Shown here: piece after piece, positions 33,431 to 43,264 of the stretch | Layout of the letters: each line of letters begins with the position of its first letter | How positions within the stretch are numbered: position 1 is the first letter of the stretch | Origin: Hymenobacter ruricola | GTDB taxonomy: Bacteria > Bacteroidota > Bacteroidia > Cytophagales > Hymenobacteraceae | Assembly (NCBI RefSeq): GCF_015694525.1 | Contig: NZ_JADQDM010000005.1 | Span: 186,001 to 250,000, forward strand | Direction of reading: 5' to 3' | DNA length: 64,000 bases | Translations under genes and position numbers: made by a program | The notes under the pieces: model-generated | The model's database searches: none | What the model saw: the letters and a program-made list of their open reading frames with translations, nothing else | Told to the model about the DNA's origin: nothing

Positions 33431-36202
33431 TTACCCTTTCCCTAACGTCAGCTTCAGTTCGTTCAGTTTCATCAGCGCCTCAATGGGCGTGAGCGTGTTC
33501 ACGTCGAGGTGCTGCAGCAGCTCCCGGATGCGCTCCAGGGCCGGGTCGCTGGGCTCGAAAATGCTGAGCTGGGCGCGCGGCGCCGTGGCCACGGCCGCCG
33601 TGGTGCGGGGCTTGGGCGCGGCGGGTAGCTGCGCCGGCGGCACCGCCAGGGCCTGACGGCCCCCACCGGCCTCAATACCGGCCAGCACGTCGTCAAAATC
33701 CGTCGGCACGTCGCTTTCTACCGCACCGCTGGTGCGCTCCACTTCCAGGTGGTGCATGATTTCGTTGGCCCGCAGCACCACCGAGGTGGGCATGCCCGCC
33801 AGCCGCGCCACATGGATGCCAAAGCTGTGCTCGGAGCCGCCGGGCTGCAGCTTGCGCAGGAACAGGATGCGGCCATCGGCCTCCTTCACGGCCACGTTGT
33901 AGTTGCGCACCCGCGGGCAGTCGTCGGCCAGCTGGTTGAGCTCGTGGTAGTGGGTGGCGAAAAGGGTCTTGGCCTTGGCTTTGGGGTTGTTATGCAGGTG
34001 CTCCACAATGGCCCAGGCAATGCTGATTCCGTCGTAGGTGCTGGTGCCGCGCCCGATTTCGTCCATCAGCACCAGGCTTCTATCTGATAAATTATTCAGA
34101 ATGGAGGCCGTTTCGGTCATCTCCACCATGAAGGTGCTTTCGCCCTTGCTTAGGTTGTCGGAGGCGCCCACGCGGGTAAAAATTTTATCAATAATGCCCA
34201 CAGTGGCCGCCTCGGCCGGCACGAAAGAGCCGATTTGGGCCAACAGCACAATAAGGGCCGTCTGGCGCAACAGGGCCGATTTGCCAGCCATATTGGGGCC
34301 GGTTATCACCACAATCTGCTGCTCGTCCTGGTCGAGGCAGATGTCGTTCGGAATGTAGCTTTCGCCGGGCGGCAGCTGGCGCTCGATGACGGGGTGGCGG
34401 CCGGCTTTGATGTCGAGCACGGTGCCGTCGTTCACCACGGGCTGCACGTAGCGCTGCTGCCGCGCCGTGAGGGCAAAGCTGGCCAGGCAGTCCATCACGC
34501 CAATGGCGCGGGCGTTTTGCTGAATCTGGGGCACGAAATCCAACGCCGCCAGTACCAGCTCGTTATAAATATTCTGCTCGATGACGAACAGGCGCTCTTC
34601 AGCGTTGAGAATTTTCTCTTCGTAGGTTTTCAGCTCCTCGGTCACGTAGCGCTCGGCGTTTACCAGCGTTTGCTTGCGAATCCAAGAGCTTGGCACCTTG
34701 TCCTTGTGAGCATTAGTTACTTCGAGGTAATAGCCGAATACTTTGTTGTAAGCCACTTTCAGCGACGAGATGCCGGTGTTGCGCTGCTCGCGCTGCTGCA
34801 GCTGCAATAGGTAGTCCTTGCCCGAAAACGCCAGCGCCCGCAGCTCGTCCAGCTCGGCATCAATGCCCGAGTTGAGCACGCCGCCCTGGTTAGTGAGGAT
34901 GGGCGCGTCGGGTTTGATTTTGGTAAGAATGTCTTGGCGCAGCGTGGCACAGGGATTGAGCTGGTCGGCCAGCTTCACCAGCGCCTTCACGCCGGAGGCG
35001 GCCAGCCGCTCGCGCATGGGCGCCACGGCTTCTAGGGCGCGGGCCAATTGGAGCAGTTCGCGCGGGTTCACGCGGCGCACGGCCACTTTGGAAATCAGGC
35101 GCTCCAAGTCGTTTATCTGGCGCAGGTGCTGGGTGAGGTCGGCCAGCAGCTCGTCGTCGGCCACCAGGGCGGCCACCGTGTCCAGGCGCCGCTGAATCTG
35201 ACTTACTTCTTTGAGCGGCAATACTATCCACTTGCGCAGCAGGCGCGCGCCCATGGGCGTCAGGGTCTGGTCGAGCACGTCGATGAGGGGCACGCCGCCG
35301 GGGTGCTGGGCGTGCACCAGTTCCAGGTTGCGCACCGTGAAGCGGTCAAGCCACACGTACTTGTCTTCTTCCAGACGGCCGAGGCTGGCGATGTGTTGGA
35401 TGTCGGTGTGCTTGGTTTCGGCCAGGTAGTGCAGGATGCAGCCAGCGGCAATGACGCCCTCTTTTAAACCGTCCACGCCAAAGCCTTTCAGCGAAGTGGT
35501 GCGGAAGTGGCGCGTGAGGGTGTCGTGGGCGTAGTCGGGGCCGAAAACCCATTCGTCCAGCGCGTAGGTGCAATAATCGGGGCCGAAGGTTTGCTCGAAC
35601 TCGCCGCGGCTTTTCTTGCAGAACAGCACCTCGGCGGGGCTGAAATTCTGCAGCAGCTTGCCGAGGTAGTCCAGGGTGCCCTGCGCCACCAGAAATTCCC
35701 CGGTGCTGATGTCGAGAAACGAAATACCGGCTTCGGCCTTGCCGAAGTGAATGGCGGCCAAATAGTTGTTGGCGCGGCGCTCCAGCACGTTGTCGTGCAT
35801 GCTCACGCCGGGCGTCACCAGCTCTGTGATGCCGCGCTTCACCAGGCCCTTCGCCAGCTTGGGGTCTTCGAGCTGGTCGCAGATGGCCACGCGCTGGCCG
35901 GCGCGCACCAGCTTGGGCAGGTAATTGTCGAGGGCGTGGTGCGGGAAGCCGGCCAGCGGAATCTCGTTGGGCGTGCCGCCGCCGCGCTTGGTGAGCGTGA
36001 TGTCGAGGATGCGCGCGGCCGTCACGGCGTCCTCCCCAAACGTCTCATAAAAGTCGCCCACCCGGAACAGGAGCACCGCGCCGGGGTGCTGCTGCTTGAG
36101 CAGGTAGTACTGCTTCATCAGGGGCGTGTCGACGGGCGAGCCGGGCGTGATGTGGTCGGGACCGACGGACTTGATGACGAACTGTTTTTTGGGTGCAGAC
36201 AA
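33431..36202 (-). CDS. mutS: DNA mismatch repair protein MutS
   Basis: This protein of about 923 residues recognises mismatches and starts repair with MutL. The N-terminal mismatch motif [14 protein letters not shown] is at about residues 45-58, with the Phe-x-Glu pair intact. The ATPase has [13 protein letters not shown] near 635 and [16 protein letters not shown] near 712. The C-terminus carries a family-typical tail. The start is probably a TTG at 36202 (giving SAPKKQF after the initiator); a longer TTG reading to 36256 contains a TACTTTG promoter-like element. The ATG at residue 47 of the longest reading is too late. Confidence 0.93.
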   Translation of the reverse strand: MSAPKKQFVIKSVGPDHITPGSPVDTPLMKQYYLLKQQHPGAVLLFRVGDFYETFGEDAVTAARILDITLTKRGGGTPNEIPLAGFPHHALDNYLPKLVRAGQRVAICDQLEDPKLAKGLVKRGITELVTPGVSMHDNVLERRANNYLAAIHFGKAEAGISFLDISTGEFLVAQGTLDYLGKLLQNFSPAEVLFCKKSRGEFEQTFGPDYCTYALDEWVFGPDYAHDTLTRHFRTTSLKGFGVDGLKEGVIAAGCILHYLAETKHTDIQHIASLGRLEEDKYVWLDRFTVRNLELVHAQHPGGVPLIDVLDQTLTPMGARLLRKWIVLPLKEVSQIQRRLDTVAALVADDELLADLTQHLRQINDLERLISKVAVRRVNPRELLQLARALEAVAPMRERLAASGVKALVKLADQLNPCATLRQDILTKIKPDAPILTNQGGVLNSGIDAELDELRALAFSGKDYLLQLQQREQRNTGISSLKVAYNKVFGYYLEVTNAHKDKVPSSWIRKQTLVNAERYVTEELKTYEEKILNAEERLFVIEQNIYNELVLAALDFVPQIQQNARAIGVMDCLASFALTARQQRYVQPVVNDGTVLDIKAGRHPVIERQLPPGESYIPNDICLDQDEQQIVVITGPNMAGKSALLRQTALIVLLAQIGSFVPAEAATVGIIDKIFTRVGASDNLSKGESTFMVEMTETASILNNLSDRSLVLMDEIGRGTSTYDGISIAWAIVEHLHNNPKAKAKTLFATHYHELNQLADDCPRVRNYNVAVKEADGRILFLRKLQPGGSEHSFGIHVARLAGMPTSVVLRANEIMHHLEVERTSGAVESDVPTDFDDVLAGIEAGGGRQALAVPPAQLPAAPKPRTTAAVATAPRAQLSIFEPSDPALERIRELLQHLDVNTLTPIEALMKLNELKLTLGKG

Positions 36203-36368
36203 GGCAAGTAGCAAAGTAGCGCGAACTTTGTAGTCCGCGTTTTGAGAAGATATCAAAGGCTTAGTCGGGCCCGGGCAACCCGCGCCACGGAGCAGGGAAA
36301 CGGCTCAAACCAATCAATCAGCAACGTTTAAACCGATGATGCGAGCCACAAAGTTCGCGCAATTGACC

Positions 36369-36902
36369 ATGCGAAAACTCACGATGGCCGAGCTAAACCG
36401 CCTGCCGGTGGCTGACTTCAAAAGTACGCCCAAAAGCCCGGTGGCTTTGGTGCTCGACAACGTGCGGAGCATGCACAACGTGGGCGCCATCTTCCGCACC
36501 GCCGACGCGTTTGCGCTCCAAAAAATCTACCTCTGCGGCATCACGCCGCGGCCGCCGCACCGCGAAATCACCAAAACCGCGCTGGGCAGCGAAGAATCGA
36601 TGGCCTGGGAATACCGGGTGGAAACGGTGGCGGCCGTGGCCGAGCTAAAAAAATCTGATTATCAAGTCATAGCCGTGGAACAAACCACGGGCAGCGTGGC
36701 GTTGCCGAAATTCCAACCCGTGCCGGGGCGGCCCCTGGCCCTGGTGTTGGGCAACGAAGTGTTCGGCGTAGACGACGCCGTGCTCGCCTTGTGCGATTTG
36801 GCCGTGGAAATCCCCCAGTTTGGCACCAAGCACTCGCTCAACGTGGGCGTGGCAGCCGGGGTGGTGCTCTGGGACGCGCTGGTGAAGCTGGGCGTGGTGT
36901 AA
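36369..36902 (+). CDS. TrmH/SpoU family RNA methyltransferase
   Basis: This 177-residue SPOUT-fold enzyme probably 2'-O-methylates a tRNA or rRNA ribose. Motif 1 VLDNVRSMHNVGAIFRTADA contains the catalytic Asn-Arg. Motif 2 LVLGNEVFGVDD and motif 3 IPQFGTKHSLNVGVAAGVVL complete the SAM-binding knot. There is no extra RNA-binding domain. The ATG at 36369 gives MRKLTMAELNRLPV, the usual Bacteroidota N-terminus. It is divergent from mutS. The RNA target is not known. Confidence 0.92.
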   Translation: MRKLTMAELNRLPVADFKSTPKSPVALVLDNVRSMHNVGAIFRTADAFALQKIYLCGITPRPPHREITKTALGSEESMAWEYRVETVAAVAELKKSDYQVIAVEQTTGSVALPKFQPVPGRPLALVLGNEVFGVDDAVLALCDLAVEIPQFGTKHSLNVGVAAGVVLWDALVKLGVV

Positions 36903-36943
36903 GCCGCGTGCAACTTTCAGCGAGATACTGTCTCCCTTATGCG

Positions 36944-36972
36944 TTCCAAGTGAAAAGATTATATTAAATTTG
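36944..36972 (+). promoter_or_regulatory. putative promoter of the M36 peptidase gene
   Basis: TAAATTTG (36965-36972) is a full TAnnTTTG match, with a TTC at 36944-36946 near the -33 position. It lies about 65 bases before the ATG at 37039. Confidence 0.5.
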
Positions 36973-37038
36973 GCAGTGCTGTCCTGACTCCTGGGCGGTT
37001 TGACGTTGTAAATTCCTCTTCACTCTCTTTTTTTAACT

Positions 37039-39915
37039 ATGGCATTTTCCTTTACCAAATCCCATGGCGGGTTGTTGCTGGCGCTGACGCTGGCGGCCCC
37101 CGGGGTATCCATGGCCCAGTCGGGGGCGCCTTCGGCGCAGGCCCTGGCTTATTTCTCCTCGCAAGCCGAGCGGCAGGGCCTGCACGGCGGCGACGCCGCC
37201 AATCCGTCGGTCACCAGCTCGTATGTTGACGCGAGCACCGGCCTCACCCACACCTACCTGCGCCAGCGCGTGAACGGCCTGGACGTGTACGGCGCCGTGG
37301 GCGACGTGCACAGCGACCGCAACGGCAAGCCCCTGTTCATGCACCAGGGCTTCGTGGTAGACGCCGCCCACCTGGCGCCTTCGCCCGTGCCTAGCCTCAC
37401 GGCCGAGGGGGCTGTGAATGCCGCCGCCGCCGCGCTGCACCTGCCCAAGCCGGTGGGCCTGACGCTGGTGCGCGACGCCCGCGCCGCCGACGGCATCCTG
37501 TTCAACAACGGTGGCATCTCGGAGTACGACATTCCGGTGCGCCTGATGTACCTGCCCATCAACGGCCAATTGAAGCTGGTGTGGGACGTCAACATTGCCC
37601 AGCTCGACCAGCAGCACCACTGGACCGTGCGCGTAGACGCCCACACCGGTCAGATGCTCGACAAGTCGGACTTTGTGGTGAGCGAAGAAATTTCGTTCCG
37701 CGAAATCACGGCCCGCGCCCTGGGTTCGCGCCCAGCAGCCGTTTCGGCCCCGGCCACCAAGGCGGCCGCCAGCCGCGGCACCCTCGGGGCGCCTAACACC
37801 ATGAACGTATGGCCCGTGCCGCTCGAAGCCCCCACGTTTGGTCCGCGTGCCCTCGTTACCTTCCCCGGCGCCAGCAGCCCGCACGCCGCGTTCTCGCCCT
37901 ACGGCTGGCACGTTTCGGACTCCCGCGCTGCTGACCCCACCACTTCCAACGGCAGCATCTTCCCGAACAACTACAGCCGCCTCGGCGCCGGTGTGTACCT
38001 GACCCGCGGCAACAACGTGGTGGCCTACGACGACAGCCCGACCACGACCAGCGGCCCCGGCAACATTCTTTCGAACACCAACTCGCCCGACGGCGGGTCC
38101 ACGCTGAACTTCGATTTTCCCTTCGTGCAGGGCAACAGCGCCAAGTCGAACGAGCCGGCCGCCATCACGGACCTGTTCTACTGGAACAACATGCTCCACG
38201 ACGTGATGCAGAGCAAAGGCTTTGACGAAGCATCCGGCAACTTCCAGTACAAGAACGCTACTACGCAGGGCCTGGGCGGCGACTACGTGCGCGCCGAAGC
38301 CCAGGACGGCAGCGGCCGCAACAACGCCAACTTCTCGACGCCAGTGGACGGTCAGTCGGGCCGCATGCAGATGTATCTGTTTGACAACCCCCTGCGTCCC
38401 AGCTTTACCATCACCGCGCCAGCGGCCCTGGCCGGCTCCCTCACCTTCGGCACGGCCGACTTTGGCCGCCCCCTGACGGCCTACCCCAACGGCGTGTGCG
38501 GCCAGGTTGTGGCTGTTAACGATGGGGTTTCGGGCAATGGCGGCCTGCACGGCTGCGCCACGCCTTACGTGAACACCCGCGACGTGAACGGCAAGATTGC
38601 CTTGATTATGCGCGGCGGCTGCGCCCAACTCGCCAACGGCGTTCGCACGCCCAGCTCTTTTGCCGGCAAAGTGCGCCGCGCTCAGCAAAACGGGGCCATC
38701 ATGGCCATCATCATCGACTCGGTGGCCACAACCACCGTGCTCTCGAACATGACGGGCACGGACACGGTGGGCATTCGCATCCCGTCCATCTTCCTCACCG
38801 GGGTTGACGGGGCAACCGTTCTCCAGGCCCTGCGGGCCGGCACCGTGGTTACGGGCTGCGCCGCGGCGGCACAGGACTTTGACGGTTCCGTGGACAACAG
38901 CATTGTATCCCACGAATTTGGCCACGGCATCAGCACCCGCCTCACCGGCGGCCCGGCCAACTCGAACTGCGTGACTTCACAATACACCCCCAACGGCAGC
39001 ACCACCACCGCCACTACCCAAGGCATGGGCGAAGGCTGGAGCGACTTCTTTGCCCTGTGGATGACCACCCGCGTCGGCGACGTGGGCCGCACGCCCCGCA
39101 GCATGGGCTCGTACGTAGAAGGCCAGCCCACCACCGGCGCCGGCATCCGCATCAAAACCTACTCCGACGACCTGTCCGTGAACAACTACGACTATGGCGT
39201 AGTAGGCACCGGCGCTTACACCGAAACCCATAACATTGGCGAAGTGTGGGCCACCGCGCTGTGGGACCTGAACTGGCAGTTCATCTACCGCTATGGCTTC
39301 AACCCCGACTTCCTGGCGCAAACCGGCGGCAACAACAAGTTCCTGAAGCTGGTGCTGGAAGGCTGCAAGCTGCAGGTGTGCAACCCGAGCTTCCTCGATG
39401 CCCGCGACGCCATTCTGCGTGCCGACTCGATAGTAAACAACCACGCCAACTCGGCCCTTATCTGGACGGTGTTTGCCCGTCGCGGCATGGGCTACAGCGC
39501 CAACGCTGGCCCCCGCGTGACGGTGACCGGCTACCCCGGCGGCCTGCCTGGCCTCACGGGCATCACTTCGGCCTTCAACATGCCGACCGGCGTGCGCCCG
39601 GTGGGCCTGCTGAACCCGACCACGATGCCGCTGGGCACCCAAAGCGCCAACGCCATCAACGGCAGCATGGTATCAGCTTACCCCAACCCGGCCCAGAACG
39701 TGCTGACCGTACAGGCCCAGCTGGCCAGCACGTCGGACGTGCAGCTGAGCGTGGTGAACCTGGTGGGCCAGGCCGTTATCTCGACCACCACCAACGTGAC
39801 GGCCGTGCAACGCGGTGTGGAGCTGAACACCAGCGGCCTGGCCGCTGGCCTCTACGTGGTGCGCCTCACCACGTCGGAAGGCATTTTCACCACCAAAGTG
39901 CAGGTGAAACACTAA
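37039..39915 (+). CDS. T9SS-secreted M36 fungalysin-like metallopeptidase
   Basis: This 958-residue secreted zinc peptidase has a signal peptide (MAFSFTKSHGGLLLALTLAA) followed by an FTP-type propeptide to about residue 230. The M36 catalytic domain has the zinc motif HEFGH at about 625-629 and the third ligand in GMGEGWSDFFALW near 665. A PA domain is inserted before the zinc motif (about 460-600, GKIALIMRGGC). The last 80 residues are a type A T9SS sorting domain (SAYPNPAQNVLTVQAQL to GLYVVRLTTSEG). It should degrade extracellular protein. All catalytic elements are intact. Confidence 0.93.
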   Translation: MAFSFTKSHGGLLLALTLAAPGVSMAQSGAPSAQALAYFSSQAERQGLHGGDAANPSVTSSYVDASTGLTHTYLRQRVNGLDVYGAVGDVHSDRNGKPLFMHQGFVVDAAHLAPSPVPSLTAEGAVNAAAAALHLPKPVGLTLVRDARAADGILFNNGGISEYDIPVRLMYLPINGQLKLVWDVNIAQLDQQHHWTVRVDAHTGQMLDKSDFVVSEEISFREITARALGSRPAAVSAPATKAAASRGTLGAPNTMNVWPVPLEAPTFGPRALVTFPGASSPHAAFSPYGWHVSDSRAADPTTSNGSIFPNNYSRLGAGVYLTRGNNVVAYDDSPTTTSGPGNILSNTNSPDGGSTLNFDFPFVQGNSAKSNEPAAITDLFYWNNMLHDVMQSKGFDEASGNFQYKNATTQGLGGDYVRAEAQDGSGRNNANFSTPVDGQSGRMQMYLFDNPLRPSFTITAPAALAGSLTFGTADFGRPLTAYPNGVCGQVVAVNDGVSGNGGLHGCATPYVNTRDVNGKIALIMRGGCAQLANGVRTPSSFAGKVRRAQQNGAIMAIIIDSVATTTVLSNMTGTDTVGIRIPSIFLTGVDGATVLQALRAGTVVTGCAAAAQDFDGSVDNSIVSHEFGHGISTRLTGGPANSNCVTSQYTPNGSTTTATTQGMGEGWSDFFALWMTTRVGDVGRTPRSMGSYVEGQPTTGAGIRIKTYSDDLSVNNYDYGVVGTGAYTETHNIGEVWATALWDLNWQFIYRYGFNPDFLAQTGGNNKFLKLVLEGCKLQVCNPSFLDARDAILRADSIVNNHANSALIWTVFARRGMGYSANAGPRVTVTGYPGGLPGLTGITSAFNMPTGVRPVGLLNPTTMPLGTQSANAINGSMVSAYPNPAQNVLTVQAQLASTSDVQLSVVNLVGQAVISTTTNVTAVQRGVELNTSGLAAGLYVVRLTTSEGIFTTKVQVKH

Positions 39916-39936
39916 CGGTTTAGCTTAGCGCTTGAG

Positions 39937-39973
39937 AAGCGGGCCCGGCGGAAGCGTCGGGCCCGCTTTTTTG
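39937..39973 (+). terminator. intrinsic terminator after the M36 gene
   Basis: GCGGGCCCG (39939-39947) pairs with CGGGCCCGC (39958-39966) and is followed by six T residues. Confidence 0.92.
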
Positions 39974-40017
39974 TTGTAGTTTCTTCATCATCTCGCATCT
40001 ATTCCTCTCAGTAATTT

Positions 40018-40470
40018 ATGAATCCTCTTCTCACTGATGATGCCGGCCGCGATAGCCGGACAGCGGCACTGCTTGGCCTGCGGCCGTCTATTCCCACCGT
40101 CACTGCTGGCCTGCCGGAGCCAGGCACGGTGGGAGAGTTCCTGCACGTCACGCTTCGCCCCGTACTGAAGCTGCAAAACGACCTGCTGCTGAGCGTGGTG
40201 GCCGATTTTGTGCTCGACCACCACATGCCCCTGGCGACGGCCGGCCCCACCGACCAGCAGCGTCAGCTGGCCGAGCTGCTGGCCCGCAACACCAAGCTAC
40301 GCTACACCGTGGCGGGCCTGATAACCGGCCTGTTCACCGCCGAAGAATATGCTTTCTACCGCGCCCACCGGGCAGAGCTTAACCGGCGCCTGCTGGAGCT
40401 GGCCCAGCGCCGCGTGCTCGACCAAGTCCTGCAGGTGGTGGCGCTGGTGGGCGGCAGCCCCACGCGGTAG
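40018..40470 (+). CDS. hypothetical protein, helical
   Basis: This is a 150-residue soluble protein with no recognised family. The second half is strongly helical and Leu/Arg-rich (EEYAFYRAHRAELNRRLLEL). There is no signal peptide or membrane span. Codon use matches the neighbours, the ATG at 40018 follows the terminator by about 45 bases, and the next gene starts 19 bases after its stop. It is therefore probably expressed with the DnaJ-like gene. No function is proposed. Confidence 0.7.
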   Translation: MNPLLTDDAGRDSRTAALLGLRPSIPTVTAGLPEPGTVGEFLHVTLRPVLKLQNDLLLSVVADFVLDHHMPLATAGPTDQQRQLAELLARNTKLRYTVAGLITGLFTAEEYAFYRAHRAELNRRLLELAQRRVLDQVLQVVALVGGSPTR

Positions 40471-40489
40471 TGGCATAGGACCCGAACGA

Positions 40490-41269
40490 ATGACGCACTA
40501 CCAAGCTCTGGAGCTGCCCACCGATGCCCCGGCCGCCGATGTCCGCCGCGCCTACCGCCGCCTCGTGCTCCTCACCCACCCCGACCGCACCCCCGACCCG
40601 GCCGCCCACGCCCGCTACCTGGCCATCAACGCCGCGTATGAGGTGCTGAGCGACCCGGCCCGCCGACAGGCTTATGACACCAGTTTTCAAGAACAGCCGG
40701 CTTTCATTCCCTCCTCGCCTGGCCGGGCCCGGGATGCCGCGCGGCAAGCGGCCAGACGGCGCTCGCCCCGGCCTCGTGCGGTGCCGCTTGCCGAGAAGTA
40801 TGCGGAGGAATACGCCCGTTTTTTTCGCCTGGCCCGGCCGCTGCTCGTGGCCTCGCTGCTTTTGTGCGGCACATTAGCCGTCGATTTTGCGCTGGCTTCG
40901 ACGCAGGTGGAGCAGGTGCTGGCGCGCGAAACAACAGTTCATTATACCCGAAGCAGCTCCTACGAAACGACCTCTCACCGAACGAACCGCGGCACTTTGA
41001 AACTGCGCGACGCCTACCCGGTGGGTACCACGGCCTGGGTTCGTCGGACGCCGTTGCTACGCACACCGCTGTCCATCGCATTTTCCGCCACGGATTCGCC
41101 TGATGAGCTAGCGTCCATCTACGAGGGGGCGCGCAACTTCTTTTGGCTAGGCTTGCTGGCTTGCGCGGCCCTGGGCCTGCTGCCGGGCTTAGGCACTGAA
41201 GGCCGGCTCTCCATCTGCCTTTTGGGCGCCGCGTTTCTGTTCACCACGCTGGTGCAATTGCTGGCCTGA
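40490..41269 (+). CDS. J-domain protein with membrane-anchored C-terminus
   Basis: This 259-residue protein has an N-terminal J-domain (residues 1-65) with the HPD motif at 30-32 in LLTHPDRTPDP; it should stimulate DnaK ATPase. An Arg-rich linker leads to a membrane span (~125-145), a soluble loop with Thr/Arg-rich sequence, and two further spans (~215-257). It lacks the Gly/Phe, zinc-finger and client domains of DnaJ, so it is a class C J-protein that may recruit DnaK to the membrane. The ATG at 40490 starts the J-domain. Confidence 0.85.
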   Translation: MTHYQALELPTDAPAADVRRAYRRLVLLTHPDRTPDPAAHARYLAINAAYEVLSDPARRQAYDTSFQEQPAFIPSSPGRARDAARQAARRRSPRPRAVPLAEKYAEEYARFFRLARPLLVASLLLCGTLAVDFALASTQVEQVLARETTVHYTRSSSYETTSHRTNRGTLKLRDAYPVGTTAWVRRTPLLRTPLSIAFSATDSPDELASIYEGARNFFWLGLLACAALGLLPGLGTEGRLSICLLGAAFLFTTLVQLLA

Positions 41270-41278
41270 GGGCGGCGC

Positions 41279-42049
41279 TTAGTCGTACTGCGAGTCGCGC
41301 AGCTTTACGGGCTTGGTCTTTTTGCGCAGGCGCAGGTTCAGCAGTTCCACTACCAGCGAGAAGGCCATGGCGAAATAGAGGTAGCCTTTTTCCACTTCCT
41401 TGTGGGCGGCTTCCATCACCAGCATGAAGCCAATCATGATGAGGAACGACAGCGCCAGCATCTTGATGGTGGGGTTGTTGTTCACAAAATTGGCCACGGC
41501 GCCGCTGAAGGCCAGCATGATGCCCATGGCGCAAATCACGGCCGCAATCATCACCAGCACGTTGTCGACGAGGCCTACGGCGGTGAGAATGGAGTCGAAG
41601 CTGAACACGATGTCGATGACGATGATTTGCAGAATCACGCTTATCATCGTGGCTTTGGGGCCGCTGCCGGCTTCGTCCTCTTCCTCGCCCTGCAGCTTGG
41701 TGTGGATTTCGGTGGTGCTCTTGTACATCAAAAACAAGCCTCCGGCCAGCAGAATCAGGTCGCGCCCGGTCACGCCAAAGGGCTGGTCCAGCCACGGAAA
41801 ATCGGGCAGGTTGAACAACGGATTGCGCAGGCTCACAATCCAGGAGATGCTCAGCAGCAGGCCGATGCGAAACAGGAGCGCCAGCAGCAGGCCGGTGGTG
41901 CGGCCCCGCGCCTGCTGCTCCTGCGGCAGGCGGTTGACGACGATGGAAATGAAAATGATGTTGTCGATGCCCAACACGATTTCCATAAACGTGAGGGTCA
42001 ACAAGCTAACCCAGGTGGCCGGGTGGGCAAAAGCGCCGAAATCGTACAC
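41279..42049 (-). CDS. TerC family integral membrane protein
   Basis: This 256-residue protein has about seven membrane spans. The conserved FMEIVLGIDNIIFISIV near residue 22 and VIDIVFSFDSILTAVG near 145 carry the Asp residues of the TerC/Alx fold. The family exports or handles Mn2+ in several bacteria and was first named for tellurite resistance; no other ter genes are here, so manganese handling is more likely. The start is GTG at 42049; its upstream junction with yajQ is filled by a family D repeat. Confidence 0.9.
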   Translation of the reverse strand: MYDFGAFAHPATWVSLLTLTFMEIVLGIDNIIFISIVVNRLPQEQQARGRTTGLLLALLFRIGLLLSISWIVSLRNPLFNLPDFPWLDQPFGVTGRDLILLAGGLFLMYKSTTEIHTKLQGEEEDEAGSGPKATMISVILQIIVIDIVFSFDSILTAVGLVDNVLVMIAAVICAMGIMLAFSGAVANFVNNNPTIKMLALSFLIMIGFMLVMEAAHKEVEKGYLYFAMAFSLVVELLNLRLRKKTKPVKLRDSQYD

Positions 42050-42054
42050 TATGT

Positions 42055-42181
42055 TGATTTGCTAATTGAATGATGTGCGGATGTGCTTTTTGGTTGATGA
42101 GCCAACGCTGCGGGGTAAAACCGTCGGCCAGACCCGACCATTCACCACAGCACATCAGCACATTGCCCAATCAGCAAATCA
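42055..42181. repeat. family D inverted repeat filling the yajQ-terC junction
   Basis: Arms 42055-42087 and 42149-42181 (TGATTTGCTAATTGAATGAT and its partner) match the copy at 4500-4592. The right end AAATCA again forms the TGA stop of the upstream gene, and the left end lies five bases from the terC start. Confidence 0.87.
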
Positions 42182-42670
42182 GCTTTTCATGTTCACAAAT
42201 TGCAGGGGCAGGCCGATGTCGGCCTTGCGCAGCACGGCGATGGCGGCCTGCAAATCGTCGATTTTCTTGGACGTCACGCGCACCTGGTCGTCCTGCATCT
42301 GGGCTTCCACCTTCACCTTAGCGTCCTTGATGGCCTTGATGATTTTGCGACCCGTGTCCTTGTCCACGCCGGCGCGCACCTTGATGGTTTTCTTGATGAG
42401 CTGGCCGCTGGGCTGCTCATCGGCCGTAAAATCGAGGCTGGTGCCGTCGATGCCCTGTTTCACCACACGGCCCAGCAGGATGTCTTCCAGCGCCTTCACG
42501 CGCATGGAATTTTCGGACGACAGCAGGATGGTGTTTTCCTTTTTGTTGAGCTCGATGCCGCCCTTGGTGTCGCGCAGGTCGTAGCGGGTCTGGAGTTCTT
42601 TCTGGGCCGTGTTCACCGCGTTTTCCAAGGTTTGCGGGTCCACTTTGCTCACGATGTCGAAGGAGGCCAT
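42179..42670 (-). CDS. YajQ family cyclic di-GMP-binding protein
   Basis: This 163-residue protein has two ferredoxin-like halves. The N-terminus MASFDIVSKVDPQTLENAVN and the segment RYDLRDTKGGIELNKKE are diagnostic, and KIIKAIKDAKVKVEAQMQDD closes the fold. Xanthomonas homologues bind cyclic di-GMP; others were reported as nucleotide-binding. The ATG at 42670 is at the conserved start. The stop codon is supplied by a family D repeat. Confidence 0.93.
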   Translation of the reverse strand: MASFDIVSKVDPQTLENAVNTAQKELQTRYDLRDTKGGIELNKKENTILLSSENSMRVKALEDILLGRVVKQGIDGTSLDFTADEQPSGQLIKKTIKVRAGVDKDTGRKIIKAIKDAKVKVEAQMQDDQVRVTSKKIDDLQAAIAVLRKADIGLPLQFVNMKS

Positions 42671-42773
42671 AGCGGGAAGAGAAGTAGTTTTGGGAAGAAA
42701 AGCCGGCCGCGGCCGGGGCGTAAAGGTAACGCCCCGCACGGGCCGGAGTTGCGCCGGATTTCATTCTTTCCTC

Positions 42774-43226
42774 ATGCCCTCCTCCCCCGCCGTTCGCCCG
42801 CCCCGCACGCCCGCCGAGTGGGCCGCCTATTACCGCTTGCGCTACGAAGTGCTGCGCCAGCCCTGGCAGCAGCCCCCCGGCTCCGAGCGCGTGCCCGCCG
42901 ACGACGAGCCGGGCACCTTGCACGCCCTCATTCTGGCTGATGACGCCGCTGCCGCGCTGGCCGTGGGCATGCTCCAACCCACCGGCCAGAGGCAGGGCCA
43001 AATCCGTTTTATGGCCGTAGCCCCCGAGGCCGCCGGCGCCGGCCTGGGCCGCCAGGTGGTGGCCTATCTGGAGGCGCAAGCCCGCGCGGCAGGGCTTGTC
43101 GAAGTGGTGCTACACTCGCGGGAATCCGCCGTGGGCTTTTATGAAAAGCTGGGCTACGCGGTGGTAGAGCCATCGCACCTGCTCTTCGGCGTCATTCCGC
43201 ATTTTCTGATGCGCAAGCAGTTATAG
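42774..43226 (+). CDS. GNAT family N-acetyltransferase
   Basis: This 150-residue GNAT enzyme begins RTPAEWAAYYRLRYEVLRQP and carries the acetyl-CoA pyrophosphate loop APEAAGAGLGRQVVAYLE near residues 83-101. The end SAVGFYEKLGYAVV is typical of the family. The ATG at 42774 is divergent from yajQ across about 100 bases. The substrate is unknown. Confidence 0.87.
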   Translation: MPSSPAVRPPRTPAEWAAYYRLRYEVLRQPWQQPPGSERVPADDEPGTLHALILADDAAAALAVGMLQPTGQRQGQIRFMAVAPEAAGAGLGRQVVAYLEAQARAAGLVEVVLHSRESAVGFYEKLGYAVVEPSHLLFGVIPHFLMRKQL

Positions 43227-43264
43227 TTGCTTCTCATTGCTAACCCACTGTGGTTTCAGGCAAC

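Noticed and set aside
37033..38925. 630-residue open frame antisense to the M36 peptidase
   Set aside because: Composition is typical of a shadow frame, with no motif; the plus-strand frame has intact catalytic residues and propeptide.
41279..42049. Tellurite resistance locus
   Set aside because: Only terC is present. TerC/Alx proteins handle metals such as manganese in many bacteria, and no terB, terD or terZ gene is nearby.
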